This document shows, piece by piece, positions 14,437-23,041 of a stretch of DNA of 38,588 nucleotides. How positions within the stretch are numbered: the stretch's first letter is position 1; every line of letters starts with the position of its first letter. The stretch is from a virus: IMG/VR virus record IMGVR_UViG_3300013004_002241, positions 1 through 38,588 of that record; one strand, written 5' to 3'. The translations under genes and the position numbers were made by a program. The notes beneath the pieces were generated by a model, which searched no databases, was not told where the DNA came from, and worked only from the letters and a program-made list of their open reading frames with translations.

Positions 14437-14782
14437 GCCAAAACGCGTAGACATATACGTTACCCGTGGCCTAACGTGGGCTAAGGGCCTACGCATTAGT
14501 CTTGAGAACGGTACGTATCTTGACCTTACAGGTCACGCGTTTGTCGGTGGCATCCGCAAGACAGCTTCATCGCCTTCGTTCTATCAATTCTCATTCTCAC
14601 AGTTGTCGGCCACTACATTCAAGTGGGAACTACTTAGCAGCGTGTCAAGCTCGATGCCTGTAGGCTGCAATGAGTCCGATCCTGCTTCGAAGTACGTGTA
14701 CGACATCATCTGGACTCGCCCAGGGAACGATCCCGTGTGCATCATGAAAGGCGTGGTTACACTTAACCCGAAGGTGACATGA
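14417..14782 (+). CDS. Small beta-rich virion protein, Ig/BppU-N-like
   Basis: This 121-residue protein has the pattern seen in many small phage baseplate or fibre-associated domains: a first strand DIYVTRGLTWAKGLRI, then NGTYLDLTGHAFVGGIRKT (the DLTG-turn followed by an arginine strand), then further strands ending DIIWTRPGNDPVCIMKGVVTLNP. It opens the tail-fibre/baseplate gene run, overlapping the TM protein gene before by 20 bases and the next gene by 4. A structural role is likely; the partner is unknown. Confidence 0.55.
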   Translation: MTTLGPKPKRVDIYVTRGLTWAKGLRISLENGTYLDLTGHAFVGGIRKTASSPSFYQFSFSQLSATTFKWELLSSVSSSMPVGCNESDPASKYVYDIIWTRPGNDPVCIMKGVVTLNPKVT

Positions 14783-15156
14783 GCGACGTACTTGATGTAC
14801 ACATTATCGACGACTATGATGTTATCGTAGAGCTGACTAATAGCGTCGTGTATGTTAGTTCGGCTTCAACCGGCGACTTCGTCAGTTATGCGCAAGAGCA
14901 GCAACTTACTTTGACGCAGCATCGTCAGGTACGTCGTAACCTTAACATGGGTTCAGCCCCGACATTGACTTATAACGTTAATGGGCGACTGACATCCATT
15001 GCGTATGCCGACGGTTCGTCTAAGACATTCACGTACGACGTCAACAGTGTCTTAACTACGGTACAATTCACAGCCGGCTCACGAGTGTACACCAAGAGTT
15101 TATCGTACGCTGACGGGCGGCTTGCTAGTATCACAGAGACGATCATTGGAGTATAA
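14779..15156 (+). CDS. Small structural protein with YD/RHS-like repeats
   Basis: The first half of this 125-residue protein is beta-rich, and the second half contains two or three copies of a YD-type unit: LTYNVNGRLTSIAYADGSSKTFTYDVNSVLTTVQF, then KSLSYADGRLASITETI. YD repeats form the beta-strand shells of RHS toxins and teneurins and occur singly in phage tail proteins as carbohydrate-binding or fibre modules. It starts four bases inside the previous gene. With only a few repeats it cannot form a toxin shell, so a fibre-associated role is more likely. Confidence 0.55.
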   Translation: MSDVLDVHIIDDYDVIVELTNSVVYVSSASTGDFVSYAQEQQLTLTQHRQVRRNLNMGSAPTLTYNVNGRLTSIAYADGSSKTFTYDVNSVLTTVQFTAGSRVYTKSLSYADGRLASITETIIGV

Positions 15157-15162
15157 TACGAT

Positions 15163-15378
15163 ATGGTAGACTCTACTCTCCCTGTTGTTCTTAACGTACT
15201 CGACGTGGTAATTGGCGCGCCCGAATATGTCGTGGCGGTCCCGCTAGTGATCACGAGCCTTTTAGACTTCGTACAGTGCTGTAGACGTAACGAAGCAACT
15301 AAGCCAGACTGTGCCTTCTTGGGTGCCACTGTCTTGGGAATTGACCCTATGGAGATCGACAATGAAGTCAGCGGTTGA
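15163..15378 (+). CDS. Small hypothetical protein, 71 residues
   Basis: This is an unrecognised small protein with a hydrophobic N-terminal half (LPVVLNVLDVVIGAPEYVVAVPLVITSLLDFV) followed by a Cys pair (QCC) and a polar tail. The hydrophobic part could be a membrane segment but is broken by Pro, Glu and Asp. It starts six bases after the previous stop and overlaps the next gene by 17 bases. The uninterrupted frame and tight packing support coding. Confidence 0.5.
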   Translation: MVDSTLPVVLNVLDVVIGAPEYVVAVPLVITSLLDFVQCCRRNEATKPDCAFLGATVLGIDPMEIDNEVSG

Positions 15379-17509
15379 GCAGGTGTTTAACGGGTCGATA
15401 CCTCAAGTTGCGATCGGCAGCGCATACGACCCCTTAAAGATAAATAGAGGCAAACACACGGGTCAGTTTAACCTAGGCTCAGGACTGAGCGACAAGTTTA
15501 TAGGGCCAGCACCCTTAGGTGTCGGGAATCTTGCAGAGACGTCGCTCGCCATACCTAGTGCGTTTATTCATCCTGTGAAGATAGTCAATGACCTCTTTTG
15601 GGTTTTTGGATCGGACGTAGCAACTGCAGGTGCCACTCGTCGTGTTCAACTTTGGACGTACGTACCCTCAACAGCAACGTACACGTTCGTAGGGGCCGTA
15701 ACCTTGACGCTCCCGACAGCCACCGCTCACACAGTTCGCGGCTTACGCGCAGTGCTTACGAACTACTCCACTGGCACTGTGTCAGTTAGCGGCGCAAGCG
15801 TCACTGGGTTAGGCTCATCTTGGCTTACAGGTTTAAGCGTTGGCTCTAGGATCGGGTTCGGCTCTATTGACCCGAACCAGATCAGTACGTGGTTCCAGAT
15901 ATCCAACATCTCGAACGATACGTCATTGACACTAACAGCTAATGCAGGCAGCTTCCCGGCAGGCACACCTTATGTGATACAGGACTTGATGATCGTCCAA
16001 GCGACCACGAACGCCACGGTTACTAATGGTGGCATCTTCGTAACTAAAGGGCTTAGGTTTGAAGACTTTACTAACCCGGCAACGACGATCCCGGCAGCTA
16101 CGACCGTAGACAAGATTAAAGCAGTGTACTGGCTTAGAGATGCTGCAACCGTTACGACAACGATAGCTGGCGGTTGTGCATTAGGCGACCTCGACTCCTT
16201 AACTCAACAGTACGCGTACGTACCGCACAACACAGCTAGCGTCGCGATTCATCGATATAACATCAGAGCTCCGCTTACGTTAGTCGCAGGCGGCGCTACG
16301 TTAACGGGATCTGACATACTTATCACTGGGTCTCAAGCTGTCCCTGGTACGTTGTCGCAGGTCAATAACGGGAGAGTAGCCACACTTCAACACGGGCCCG
16401 GGTCAGGCGTACCTTCGTTGTACTTACTAACGACAACCCGTGTACTTAGGGCACCTTTGAGCAGTATTACAGCGGGGAACACTTCATGGTTAGCTGATTC
16501 AATGTCTGAGGTCCCAACAGGCGGTGTGTCGACTAATTTAAGCTCCGGATCTTCGCCTTTTGCAGCCTTTGACATCGCAACCAGCATAGACAAGATTGTG
16601 ATAGCAGTCGGCGGCGCAGTTCCCACTGGTGCATTGTATGTTACCGACTATAATACTGGCGGCCTTCAATTAGACAGGCGAGCATCTTGCGCAACAGGTC
16701 AGGTACCGTCGTCTCTTAGGGACCTCGACAGCCCGATACACATTCATTACATCACGTCGTCCGTCCCATCGCTATGGGTTGAGGATGGTTGGTTATTCTG
16801 GGTGTATTCAACTGGGTCCACTACCACGTTAAACGCCTTCACCGCGTACCCATTAGCAGCTGACATTGATTTTGAAGCTGACGTACCTAATCGCATCATA
16901 TGCCCTAAGATGTCATTAGGGTCTATCCCTTCAAAGCTATATCGTGTAGCGGTGAATGCAGTACAGAACCTCGGCAGCATCGCTCTCGGTGTCGCGCCTG
17001 ATATGTTCAAGACCCACGTCAGGACCTCTGGGATTGATACTAACACTGGCGTATGGGTCGATGTGCCTCCGAATGGTGACTTAAGTGGCTTGGATGCCAA
17101 TGGCGACATTCAGTTCTCATTTACGTTTCGTACGGTCGGGACCGTAATGCTGCCGGCACGCATTCAGTCTCTCGCTCTGATCTATGAGACTGAAGACTCG
17201 CTGCCAAGTCAGTACCGGTGGAACTTCGGTGACTTTAACCAGACCTCGGGCACCTTCGCGTTTAAGCAGGCTGAACTTTTCAACATCGCGGTCCCGCTTC
17301 ACACCATCAACATATACCGCGCTGACACAAATGCGCTCGTCTTGACACAGACTAGCGCGGAGACCACTAATGGTACGTTCGAATACTTCAATGGATCGAC
17401 CTGGGTCGTAGGCTTGGGCCTAGACATCATCGGCACGCGTCGTAGATTCGTCCCAACTGGATCGCTGCCCGGCGGCGTTGACCTTTATGCGAAGTTAACG
17501 GTGGCGTAA
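15362..17509 (+). CDS. Large beta-rich tail fibre/baseplate protein
   Basis: This 715-residue protein has the low-charge, Thr/Ser/Gly/Val-rich composition of a tail fibre or receptor-binding protein. A recognisable unit around residues 145-210, with GTVSVSGASVTGLGSSWLTGLSVGSRIGF and a later SNISNDTSLTLT, is common in phage fibre and exotic adhesin proteins. The middle reads like a beta-propeller or sandwich series and the end like a carbohydrate-binding sandwich. The start is ATG 15362 with GGAG seven bases upstream; the open frame back to 15311 lies inside the preceding gene. It is the largest protein of the rightward block, encoded before the tail tube, which is unusual for fibres. Confidence 0.6.
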   Translation: MKSAVEQVFNGSIPQVAIGSAYDPLKINRGKHTGQFNLGSGLSDKFIGPAPLGVGNLAETSLAIPSAFIHPVKIVNDLFWVFGSDVATAGATRRVQLWTYVPSTATYTFVGAVTLTLPTATAHTVRGLRAVLTNYSTGTVSVSGASVTGLGSSWLTGLSVGSRIGFGSIDPNQISTWFQISNISNDTSLTLTANAGSFPAGTPYVIQDLMIVQATTNATVTNGGIFVTKGLRFEDFTNPATTIPAATTVDKIKAVYWLRDAATVTTTIAGGCALGDLDSLTQQYAYVPHNTASVAIHRYNIRAPLTLVAGGATLTGSDILITGSQAVPGTLSQVNNGRVATLQHGPGSGVPSLYLLTTTRVLRAPLSSITAGNTSWLADSMSEVPTGGVSTNLSSGSSPFAAFDIATSIDKIVIAVGGAVPTGALYVTDYNTGGLQLDRRASCATGQVPSSLRDLDSPIHIHYITSSVPSLWVEDGWLFWVYSTGSTTTLNAFTAYPLAADIDFEADVPNRIICPKMSLGSIPSKLYRVAVNAVQNLGSIALGVAPDMFKTHVRTSGIDTNTGVWVDVPPNGDLSGLDANGDIQFSFTFRTVGTVMLPARIQSLALIYETEDSLPSQYRWNFGDFNQTSGTFAFKQAELFNIAVPLHTINIYRADTNALVLTQTSAETTNGTFEYFNGSTWVVGLGLDIIGTRRRFVPTGSLPGGVDLYAKLTVA

Positions 17510-18933
17510 TGGCATTAGAAGCAGCCGGCGGTGTTGTCCTAATACGATTAGACGACATGCCTGGCATCGTGCAAGATATGCTAGTCGTGCGTCTCCCTGT
17601 GTACGGCGCACGGCTCCCAGTTTCCCTGCCGACAACATACATATTTCAAGCAGCTGACGGGCCGGTCATTATCAACCGATCCTCAAGCGCTCGAGCACGG
17701 CGGTTTATCCTTTGCAGGAGAAGCACATTGTCATACTTAAGACAATCGACTAGTGTTACGGTTACTGTTGGCCCAGTGATAGACAGTTCTGGGAACGTTG
17801 TAACGACAGCTGTACGCGCTGACTTTAAAATTTCAAAGGCTGGCGTCACCTCTGTGCTGCCTGCTGCTTCTGTTGTTCATGACTCTAATGGTGTTTACAG
17901 CATAACATTGACGGGCAGTAACGTCGATACGCTTGGGCTCTTTGACATATTCATGGGCAACCCGTCTATGTCCATGAGTGTCGCTAGTTATCGAGTTTTG
18001 GCACCGGATAGCTTCGACACTATGATGACATTGTTACCAGGTTCGCTGGACGCCGTGCTAAACGAAGCAGCATCTGCAGCAAGTGCTGCGGGATCAGCTG
18101 ATATGAAGCTCAACAGTAAGCCATCATTGGCTGCAATTGAAGAGTCAGCAGTCCTCGCTAAGCAGATTACGAGCGAGACCATTCAGACTTCTATACAGAA
18201 CCTGACTGACAGATCCGCAAAGATAAACGTTTGGGGTACGTCGCTCTTGGAGATCCCAGACACTGGCTCAACGTCATATGCTTTCACGGTCGTGATAAAA
18301 GACGACGAAGACAGGCTAGTCGACCTTGACTCGATCCCGACTGTCATCGCGACAAATGCAGCAAACGCAAACCGCTCAACGAACCTGTCAGCGGTTACAC
18401 TTCACTCGACTGGAGTTTACCGTTTCACGTACACAGTAGCTAACACTCACGTAGCTGAAAGCCTGCGCATCGCCGTGTCTGGTACCGTATCAGGCGAAGC
18501 GCGCTACTCTGAGTGGATAGGTGCTGTTGTGGATTACAACAGCATAACTCTTCTTCAGCAGATTCAACTCGACTTGGCAGCTAAACCGACATTGTCGCAG
18601 ATGGAGTCGTCAGCACTCGCTAAAGAAAGCACAGTCGCGTTAGTGCCCACGACAACTCGTGACTTAGTGTATAGTGCGATGCCCGACGGTCCTTGGCCTG
18701 ATGGTTCTTTCGGCGACCGCTTACTGATCTCGAACAATAACAATCGGTCTGTCGGCGTTACGGGAGCAGGATCTGGTCATGTCCACTGTGTTGTGCACGA
18801 GATTGTCGAGAATGCTTTCACTGGGCCAGCTATCGACGCTACAGCTGTCGTTAAGCTACAAAATGGATTGGCATTGCAGAGCACGCTTCTAATAGTCGAT
18901 AAATGCACGAGTCTTATTCCCGCATTGTTGTAG
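17509..18933 (+). CDS. Multi-domain beta-sandwich virion protein with duplicated module
   Basis: This 474-residue protein contains at least two Ig-like or BppU-N-like domains. The first starts at about residue 73 (LSYLRQSTSVTVTVGPVIDSSGN, then DFKISKAG, then HDSNGVYSITLTGSNVDTLG). The second is at about 235-345 (SYAFTVVIKDDEDRLVDLD, then LHSTGVYRFTYTV). Each is linked to a similar helical connector, KPSLAAIEESAVLAK and KPTLSQMESSALAK, pointing to an internal duplication. A later DGSFGDRLLIS segment recurs in related metagenomic phage proteins as I remember them. It probably decorates the tail or capsid. ATG 17509 overlaps the previous stop (TAATGG). Confidence 0.6.
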   Translation: MALEAAGGVVLIRLDDMPGIVQDMLVVRLPVYGARLPVSLPTTYIFQAADGPVIINRSSSARARRFILCRRSTLSYLRQSTSVTVTVGPVIDSSGNVVTTAVRADFKISKAGVTSVLPAASVVHDSNGVYSITLTGSNVDTLGLFDIFMGNPSMSMSVASYRVLAPDSFDTMMTLLPGSLDAVLNEAASAASAAGSADMKLNSKPSLAAIEESAVLAKQITSETIQTSIQNLTDRSAKINVWGTSLLEIPDTGSTSYAFTVVIKDDEDRLVDLDSIPTVIATNAANANRSTNLSAVTLHSTGVYRFTYTVANTHVAESLRIAVSGTVSGEARYSEWIGAVVDYNSITLLQQIQLDLAAKPTLSQMESSALAKESTVALVPTTTRDLVYSAMPDGPWPDGSFGDRLLISNNNNRSVGVTGAGSGHVHCVVHEIVENAFTGPAIDATAVVKLQNGLALQSTLLIVDKCTSLIPALL

Positions 18934-18956
18934 GTATAACCATATAGGAGGACACC

Positions 18957-19808
18957 ATGGGAGTCTATACGGGCCATCTAGGGGCCATAAACGGCATATC
19001 AAACGTTAGGAATTGGACGATCGAAGATACGTCCGACCCAAAAACAGCTGTCACATCGGCTACTCGCCGAGGCACCGCCCGTAAAGGTGGTGTTAGGAGT
19101 TGGACGGGCACGTTCTCTCAATATGGAGCTAGCCCTTCTTACATGCCGGGTGACACGATCCCATTCGTAGGGTATCGTAACTCGGCTACCGACATACGCA
19201 ACACTGCCGGTATTCGTAGTACTGGTGATGTTATCGTAGACAGTGTAGCGCTTGCTTGGAACTGGAACGCTAACGAGATTCTTAGCACAGTCACTAACTT
19301 TAGCGGCGACGGTGTTTTGACACACGCTTCTGGTGCAGGAGTTCTTGACGCGACGGTTCCTGAGTTCCGAACCCCGTGCGGTACAAACGTAATGCTCAGC
19401 GAAGCTGTACTGCCTGACGTGCTCACTGCTTCACTCACGTTCAGCATATCGAATCAGGCTGTCGTGAGTTCGTCAACCTACGACGCTGTCAGTGGTGCAT
19501 GCTGGACGAAGCGGAAGCGAGGGTCTGCACTCGACTTCACGTTGGCAATCACACAGTACAATGAAGCAGGGATTGCGCCAGTCGCGATCAGCGATGACGC
19601 GATCGTTAAGCTCTTCGTTAACACTACTGACTTCTGGGAACTTAAGTGGTGCCAGCTTCAAGGTGTCACTGGAGTTAGCGTTGACGTTGAGACCGGTGCT
19701 ATCATTCAGCAGACTCTTAATCTTAACTTCAATGGCGTTAGGAATGGTGCGCTAGGGCACATCCGAAGGCCTGGTTCTGCAACCGATTACTGGCCATCAA
19801 CACCATGA
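18957..19808 (+). CDS. Major tail tube protein candidate
   Basis: This 283-residue protein is preceded by the clear ribosome-binding site AGGAGG at 18946-18951, suited to high expression. The sequence has tail-tube features: WTIEDTSDPKTAVTSATRRGTARKGGVRSWTGTFSQYG near the N-terminus (the tube-forming strand pair), VIVDSVALAWNWNANEI in the middle, and a repeated similar half later (TFSISNQAVVS, SALDFTLAITQYNEAG), suggesting two tandem tube-like domains. It sits directly before the tail-assembly chaperone frameshift pair and tape measure, the standard position of the tube gene in siphoviruses. Confidence 0.7.
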   Translation: MGVYTGHLGAINGISNVRNWTIEDTSDPKTAVTSATRRGTARKGGVRSWTGTFSQYGASPSYMPGDTIPFVGYRNSATDIRNTAGIRSTGDVIVDSVALAWNWNANEILSTVTNFSGDGVLTHASGAGVLDATVPEFRTPCGTNVMLSEAVLPDVLTASLTFSISNQAVVSSSTYDAVSGACWTKRKRGSALDFTLAITQYNEAGIAPVAISDDAIVKLFVNTTDFWELKWCQLQGVTGVSVDVETGAIIQQTLNLNFNGVRNGALGHIRRPGSATDYWPSTP

Positions 19809-20308
19809 CGCACGCTCATATCACAGGCGCTTCATCACCTATTAAGCTGGGTGGGGTGGTGTACAACGTGTCTCCGCTCACCGACAAAGACATCGCCGAG
19901 CTAGACGCCTACGTACGTCATGTGCACATCCAGACGGCCATAGACGCGTCAGCGAACCAGACATCGAGCATGATCGACAGATTAGTGAATGCCGCCGTCT
20001 ACCAAGCGTCATCGATCACGTTCATGTCACCTCAAGGCGCAGCTATCATTAAGAGCCAAGATGGTGTTGCGCGTATTCTTTGGCACGGCCTTAAGCATAA
20101 TCATCCCGATCTCACACATGAGCGGGTTCGCCAGATGATGTACGATAAGACGACGATTGCTGAGGCAAATAGAGTCTTCAAAGAGCTTAATGTAGATCCG
20201 CTCGCGGAGGTAGCGGCCCGGGGAAAAGCGCTGGCGGCCGCTCAATCTCGCAGGAAGAAGTCTACCTCGAGATTATCAAAAGGTACAAGATCACGCCCAA
20301 AGAAATAG
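19805..20308 (+). CDS. Tail assembly chaperone, upstream (gpG-like) product
   Basis: This 167-residue protein lies between tail tube and tape measure. It has a beta N-terminus (GGVVYNVSPLTDKDIAELDAYVR) and a helical body (ARILWHGLKHNHPDLTHERVRQMM), as in chaperones that coat the tape-measure protein during tail assembly. Ordinary translation ends at 20308 with a basic tail (SRRKKSTSRLSKGTRSRPKK). A slippery heptamer at 20221-20227 lets some ribosomes shift to a second frame and make a longer fusion. The ATG overlaps the tube-gene stop. Confidence 0.75.
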   Translation: MTHAHITGASSPIKLGGVVYNVSPLTDKDIAELDAYVRHVHIQTAIDASANQTSSMIDRLVNAAVYQASSITFMSPQGAAIIKSQDGVARILWHGLKHNHPDLTHERVRQMMYDKTTIAEANRVFKELNVDPLAEVAARGKALAAAQSRRKKSTSRLSKGTRSRPKK

Positions 20309-20418
20309 CAGAGCTTACGCGCTATCAACAGTACGCACTACTTGGCATGATAGAGCCCAAGCATAAAACATTTGACACGCTCGAGGACTATCACGAATGG
20401 CTAACGAAGCGGTCATAG
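19805..20418 (+). CDS. Tail assembly chaperone fusion (gpGT-like) made by -1 frameshift
   Basis: After 141 zero-frame codons (19805-20227), ribosomes slipping back one base on GGGAAAA continue in the -1 frame to TAG 20416-20418. This adds 63 residues, including QEEVYLEIIKRYKITPKEIAELTRYQQYALL and EDYHEWLTKRS. The added domain is helical and protein-like, has no ribosome-binding site of its own, and its first in-frame ATG would lie deep inside it, so it is reachable only by frameshifting. In lambda, gpG and gpGT together coat the tape measure and recruit tail-tube subunits. The fusion is 204 residues and overlaps the tape-measure start by 22 bases. Coordinates here span both frames. Confidence 0.75.
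20221..20227 (+). promoter_or_regulatory. -1 ribosomal frameshift slippery site GGGAAAA
   Basis: In the chaperone reading frame the heptamer is read G GGA AAA, matching the X XXY YYZ rule and nearly identical to the lambda G GGA AAG site at the same genomic position. The downstream GC-rich segment GCGCTGGCGGCCGC could form a weak stimulatory hairpin. The -1 frame is open from 20191, so a shift here is productive. Confidence 0.8.
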
Positions 20419-22283
20419 ACATCAAGGCGAATAATCGCAAGCTTGAGTCAGATCTTGACGAGTCAGAAGCCCTAGTGAAGCAGTTCGCAGGTGGTGTCAA
20501 GATCGCACTTGCAGCTGTAGCTGGTGCATTTGTATTTGGTGCGGTAAAAGACACCATATCGGGTTGGATCAGCGACGCGTCCGGTGCCAGTGATGCGACT
20601 GCAAAGTTAGCAGCGGTTATCACCTCTACGGGAGGCGCCGCTGGCTACACCGCAGATCAGCTGGCGCAGATGGCCGACGAACTTGAAAAGACCACTGGGA
20701 TTCAAGCTGAGTCAATCCAACAAGCTCAAGCGCTCTTGCTTACGTTCGATAACGTAAGAGGTGATCAGTTCCAAAAAGCGACTGATCTTGCAACTGACCT
20801 CGCTACAACGTTGGGAGTCGATGTCACAGCCGCTGCGCGTATGGTCGGCAAGGCGCTCGACGATCCTGTTGATGCAGTCAACGCGCTCGCCCGAGCAGGT
20901 GTTGACTTCACCGACGAACAAAAGGAGATGATCCAGACGATGGCTGAGTCTGGAGACGTCCTCGGCGCGCAAGAGCTAATACTGTCAGCGCTTGAGGGTA
21001 AAGTAGGCGGTGTAGCTGAAGCGATGGGTAAGACGTTCTCTGGGCAAGTCGCTATCTTAGGTGCGAAGTTCGGTGACCTCGGTGAGACAATTGGAGGGGC
21101 ACTCATCCCTTACATCGAGGCGTTACTGCCAGCAGCTGAGATCGCGATACAAGGCGCACAGGCTCTTCTTGATATCTTCGCAGAATTCGCTGGGGCTGGT
21201 GAAGACTTTCAGACTTCGTTCGCGGACAGCATTGTCGAAGCTCTTCGGACAGTAGTCACGTTCGGTGTCGACACCTTCACGTATCTGATGGCAGTCTCAG
21301 AGACTTGGAGCATGCAGTCTGAGCGTGATACGCTCGCGGTGTACTTATCTTTCACTACTCTTTTCGAAGATCTCAAGCACTGGTTCACCGAGGCGATGCC
21401 GGCCTACTTGAAATGGTTCGGCGAAAACTGGACAAACATGTTCGATGACGTTGCGAATTACACGTCAACGGTTGTCTCGAACATGTGGACTAACCTAAAG
21501 AACTTCTTCAGTAACATTTGGAAGTGGCTGTCCGGTGAGGAGACTTCATTCGAGTGGAAGGGGTTAACTGAAGGTTTCGAAGCAACTACTAAAGCACTGC
21601 CCGAGATCGCAAAGCGCAACTTAACAGACACGGAGACCTATCTTAAGGACTCCATAGCGCAAATGGACGATGATATCGCAGCAGTGTATGCACGTCGTAA
21701 GCAAGAAGGCGATGCGTTCATCGAGACTATGTTTAAGCGTGACAAGAAAGTCAAAACTGACTTCGAAACCACAGAGTCGAAAGAGCGACGAAAGCTAGGT
21801 AAAGAAGAGAAACCCAAAGAGGACAAGTCCAAAGAAGATAAGTCCAAAGAAGCCAAGACTAAAGAGGACAAACCTAAAGAGCAAGCGCAGCCTAAAGAAC
21901 CAGTGATATCGGGAGGCCAAACAGTTGGTGTAGAGGAGCTTTACGACCGAATAAGCCAAGCATCTGCAAAGTCGCCCGAGGTTGATGTGAATGCGCAACA
22001 GCAGGCTATGGCTTTGATGCAGATGTTTAAGCCTATCACACAAGATCAACAAGTTGCAGCTGATAAGGAAAGGCAAGAAGATGAGAATCTCGAGATCGCG
22101 AATGTGAACGTACCTGCACCGCCGGAAGTACCAGTGATGCGCAAGGAGAATTTCGCTAGTAAGGAGACCGTAGACTACTCTAATGTTTTCACCTTGATGG
22201 TACAGAAGTTAGGTAATGTCGAGTACGCAGTTGACCGTGTGGCAGTCGCAATTAAAGAGCTTGATGTAGGAGCTGTGATCTAA
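20397..22283 (+). CDS. Tape measure protein
   Basis: This 628-residue protein begins like a phage tape measure (AVIDIKANNRKLESDLDESEALVKQFAGG), has hydrophobic segments near residues 34-50 and long Ala-rich helices (TLGVDVTAAARMVGKALDDPVDAVNALARAGVDFTDEQK, a conserved tape-measure segment at about 140-180). A Trp-rich region and a low-complexity stretch of KPKEDKSKEDKSKE-type repeats (about 470-500) follow. At roughly 0.15 nm per residue it would set a tail of about 90-95 nm. It is short for a siphovirus but normal for a genome of this size. The repeated Lys/Glu stretch may be a flexible linker. Confidence 0.85.
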   Translation: MANEAVIDIKANNRKLESDLDESEALVKQFAGGVKIALAAVAGAFVFGAVKDTISGWISDASGASDATAKLAAVITSTGGAAGYTADQLAQMADELEKTTGIQAESIQQAQALLLTFDNVRGDQFQKATDLATDLATTLGVDVTAAARMVGKALDDPVDAVNALARAGVDFTDEQKEMIQTMAESGDVLGAQELILSALEGKVGGVAEAMGKTFSGQVAILGAKFGDLGETIGGALIPYIEALLPAAEIAIQGAQALLDIFAEFAGAGEDFQTSFADSIVEALRTVVTFGVDTFTYLMAVSETWSMQSERDTLAVYLSFTTLFEDLKHWFTEAMPAYLKWFGENWTNMFDDVANYTSTVVSNMWTNLKNFFSNIWKWLSGEETSFEWKGLTEGFEATTKALPEIAKRNLTDTETYLKDSIAQMDDDIAAVYARRKQEGDAFIETMFKRDKKVKTDFETTESKERRKLGKEEKPKEDKSKEDKSKEAKTKEDKPKEQAQPKEPVISGGQTVGVEELYDRISQASAKSPEVDVNAQQQAMALMQMFKPITQDQQVAADKERQEDENLEIANVNVPAPPEVPVMRKENFASKETVDYSNVFTLMVQKLGNVEYAVDRVAVAIKELDVGAVI

Positions 22284-23041
22284 TGGGGCTTTACTCTAAT
22301 GTTGTCGCATGTGAAGAAGTTCATGGCTCTAAGAAAGAGTCAGCCTCGCTAACTGGCTTTAACGCTTCAGTGTCACTCAAGTGTGCATATGCCGATAGGT
22401 ACGACCTCGTGGACGACCTGATAAGCAATGCTAGATCCTGGCCCGACTTCGCACTCGCAAAGGCAAGGCAGGCTTCTATATCTCCAGTGTATGCCAAGTA
22501 CACTACACCAGCTGGTCATCAAACCTGCGAGTACGAGGACGCTGTTGTCACTGTGACGTACAGCACAGAGGCGGATCGAGACTTGATCACTGAATCGATT
22601 GAACCCACAGCTGAGTTCAGAACGCTCGACCACCGTAATTATCGATGGTCGTCTGCTAATGGCCTGTTGCTTAATGAGAACGAGACACCCGGGCAGCTCA
22701 TTCGTGGCCTTAACATCGTGCGAACGCTACATAATGTACCCGCGGTGCCGGCTGCGCTCTTAACACTGCCAGGTACGGTGAACCTTGCAGCGTACACATC
22801 CGTCTTACTTGGGCTAACGTTTGCGCCTGAGACGCTGCTGTTCGGCATCCAACCTATCACGCGAAGTATAAAGCTAAGCGGCAGCACTGGGTATAATGTC
22901 ACTGTGAAGATGTCGTATAAGGCATCAACGTGGAACAGATTTTGGAATCAGAAGACAAACAGTTACGAACCTATCTATGAGTACGGTGGCGGCGTCGTTA
23001 AACCGTATGTCCCGCTCTCTTTTTCGGACTTCCTATTCTAA
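22283..23041 (+). CDS. Distal tail protein candidate
   Basis: This 252-residue protein follows the tape measure directly (TAATGG overlap), where siphoviruses encode distal tail proteins. It begins with beta structure and EEVHGSKKESASLTGFNASVSLKCAY, contains VTVTYSTEADRDLITESIEPTAEFRTLDHRNYRW and SIKLSGSTGYNVTVKMSYKASTWNRFWN, and ends with an aromatic tail PLSFSDFLF. The alternation of strands fits a beta-sandwich hub component. The call is from gene order; no diagnostic motif was seen. Confidence 0.5.
   Translation: MGLYSNVVACEEVHGSKKESASLTGFNASVSLKCAYADRYDLVDDLISNARSWPDFALAKARQASISPVYAKYTTPAGHQTCEYEDAVVTVTYSTEADRDLITESIEPTAEFRTLDHRNYRWSSANGLLLNENETPGQLIRGLNIVRTLHNVPAVPAALLTLPGTVNLAAYTSVLLGLTFAPETLLFGIQPITRSIKLSGSTGYNVTVKMSYKASTWNRFWNQKTNSYEPIYEYGGGVVKPYVPLSFSDFLF

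Noticed and set aside
15311-15361. N-terminal extension of the large fibre protein
   Set aside because: It lies within the preceding gene, and GGAG at 15351-15354 fits ATG 15362.
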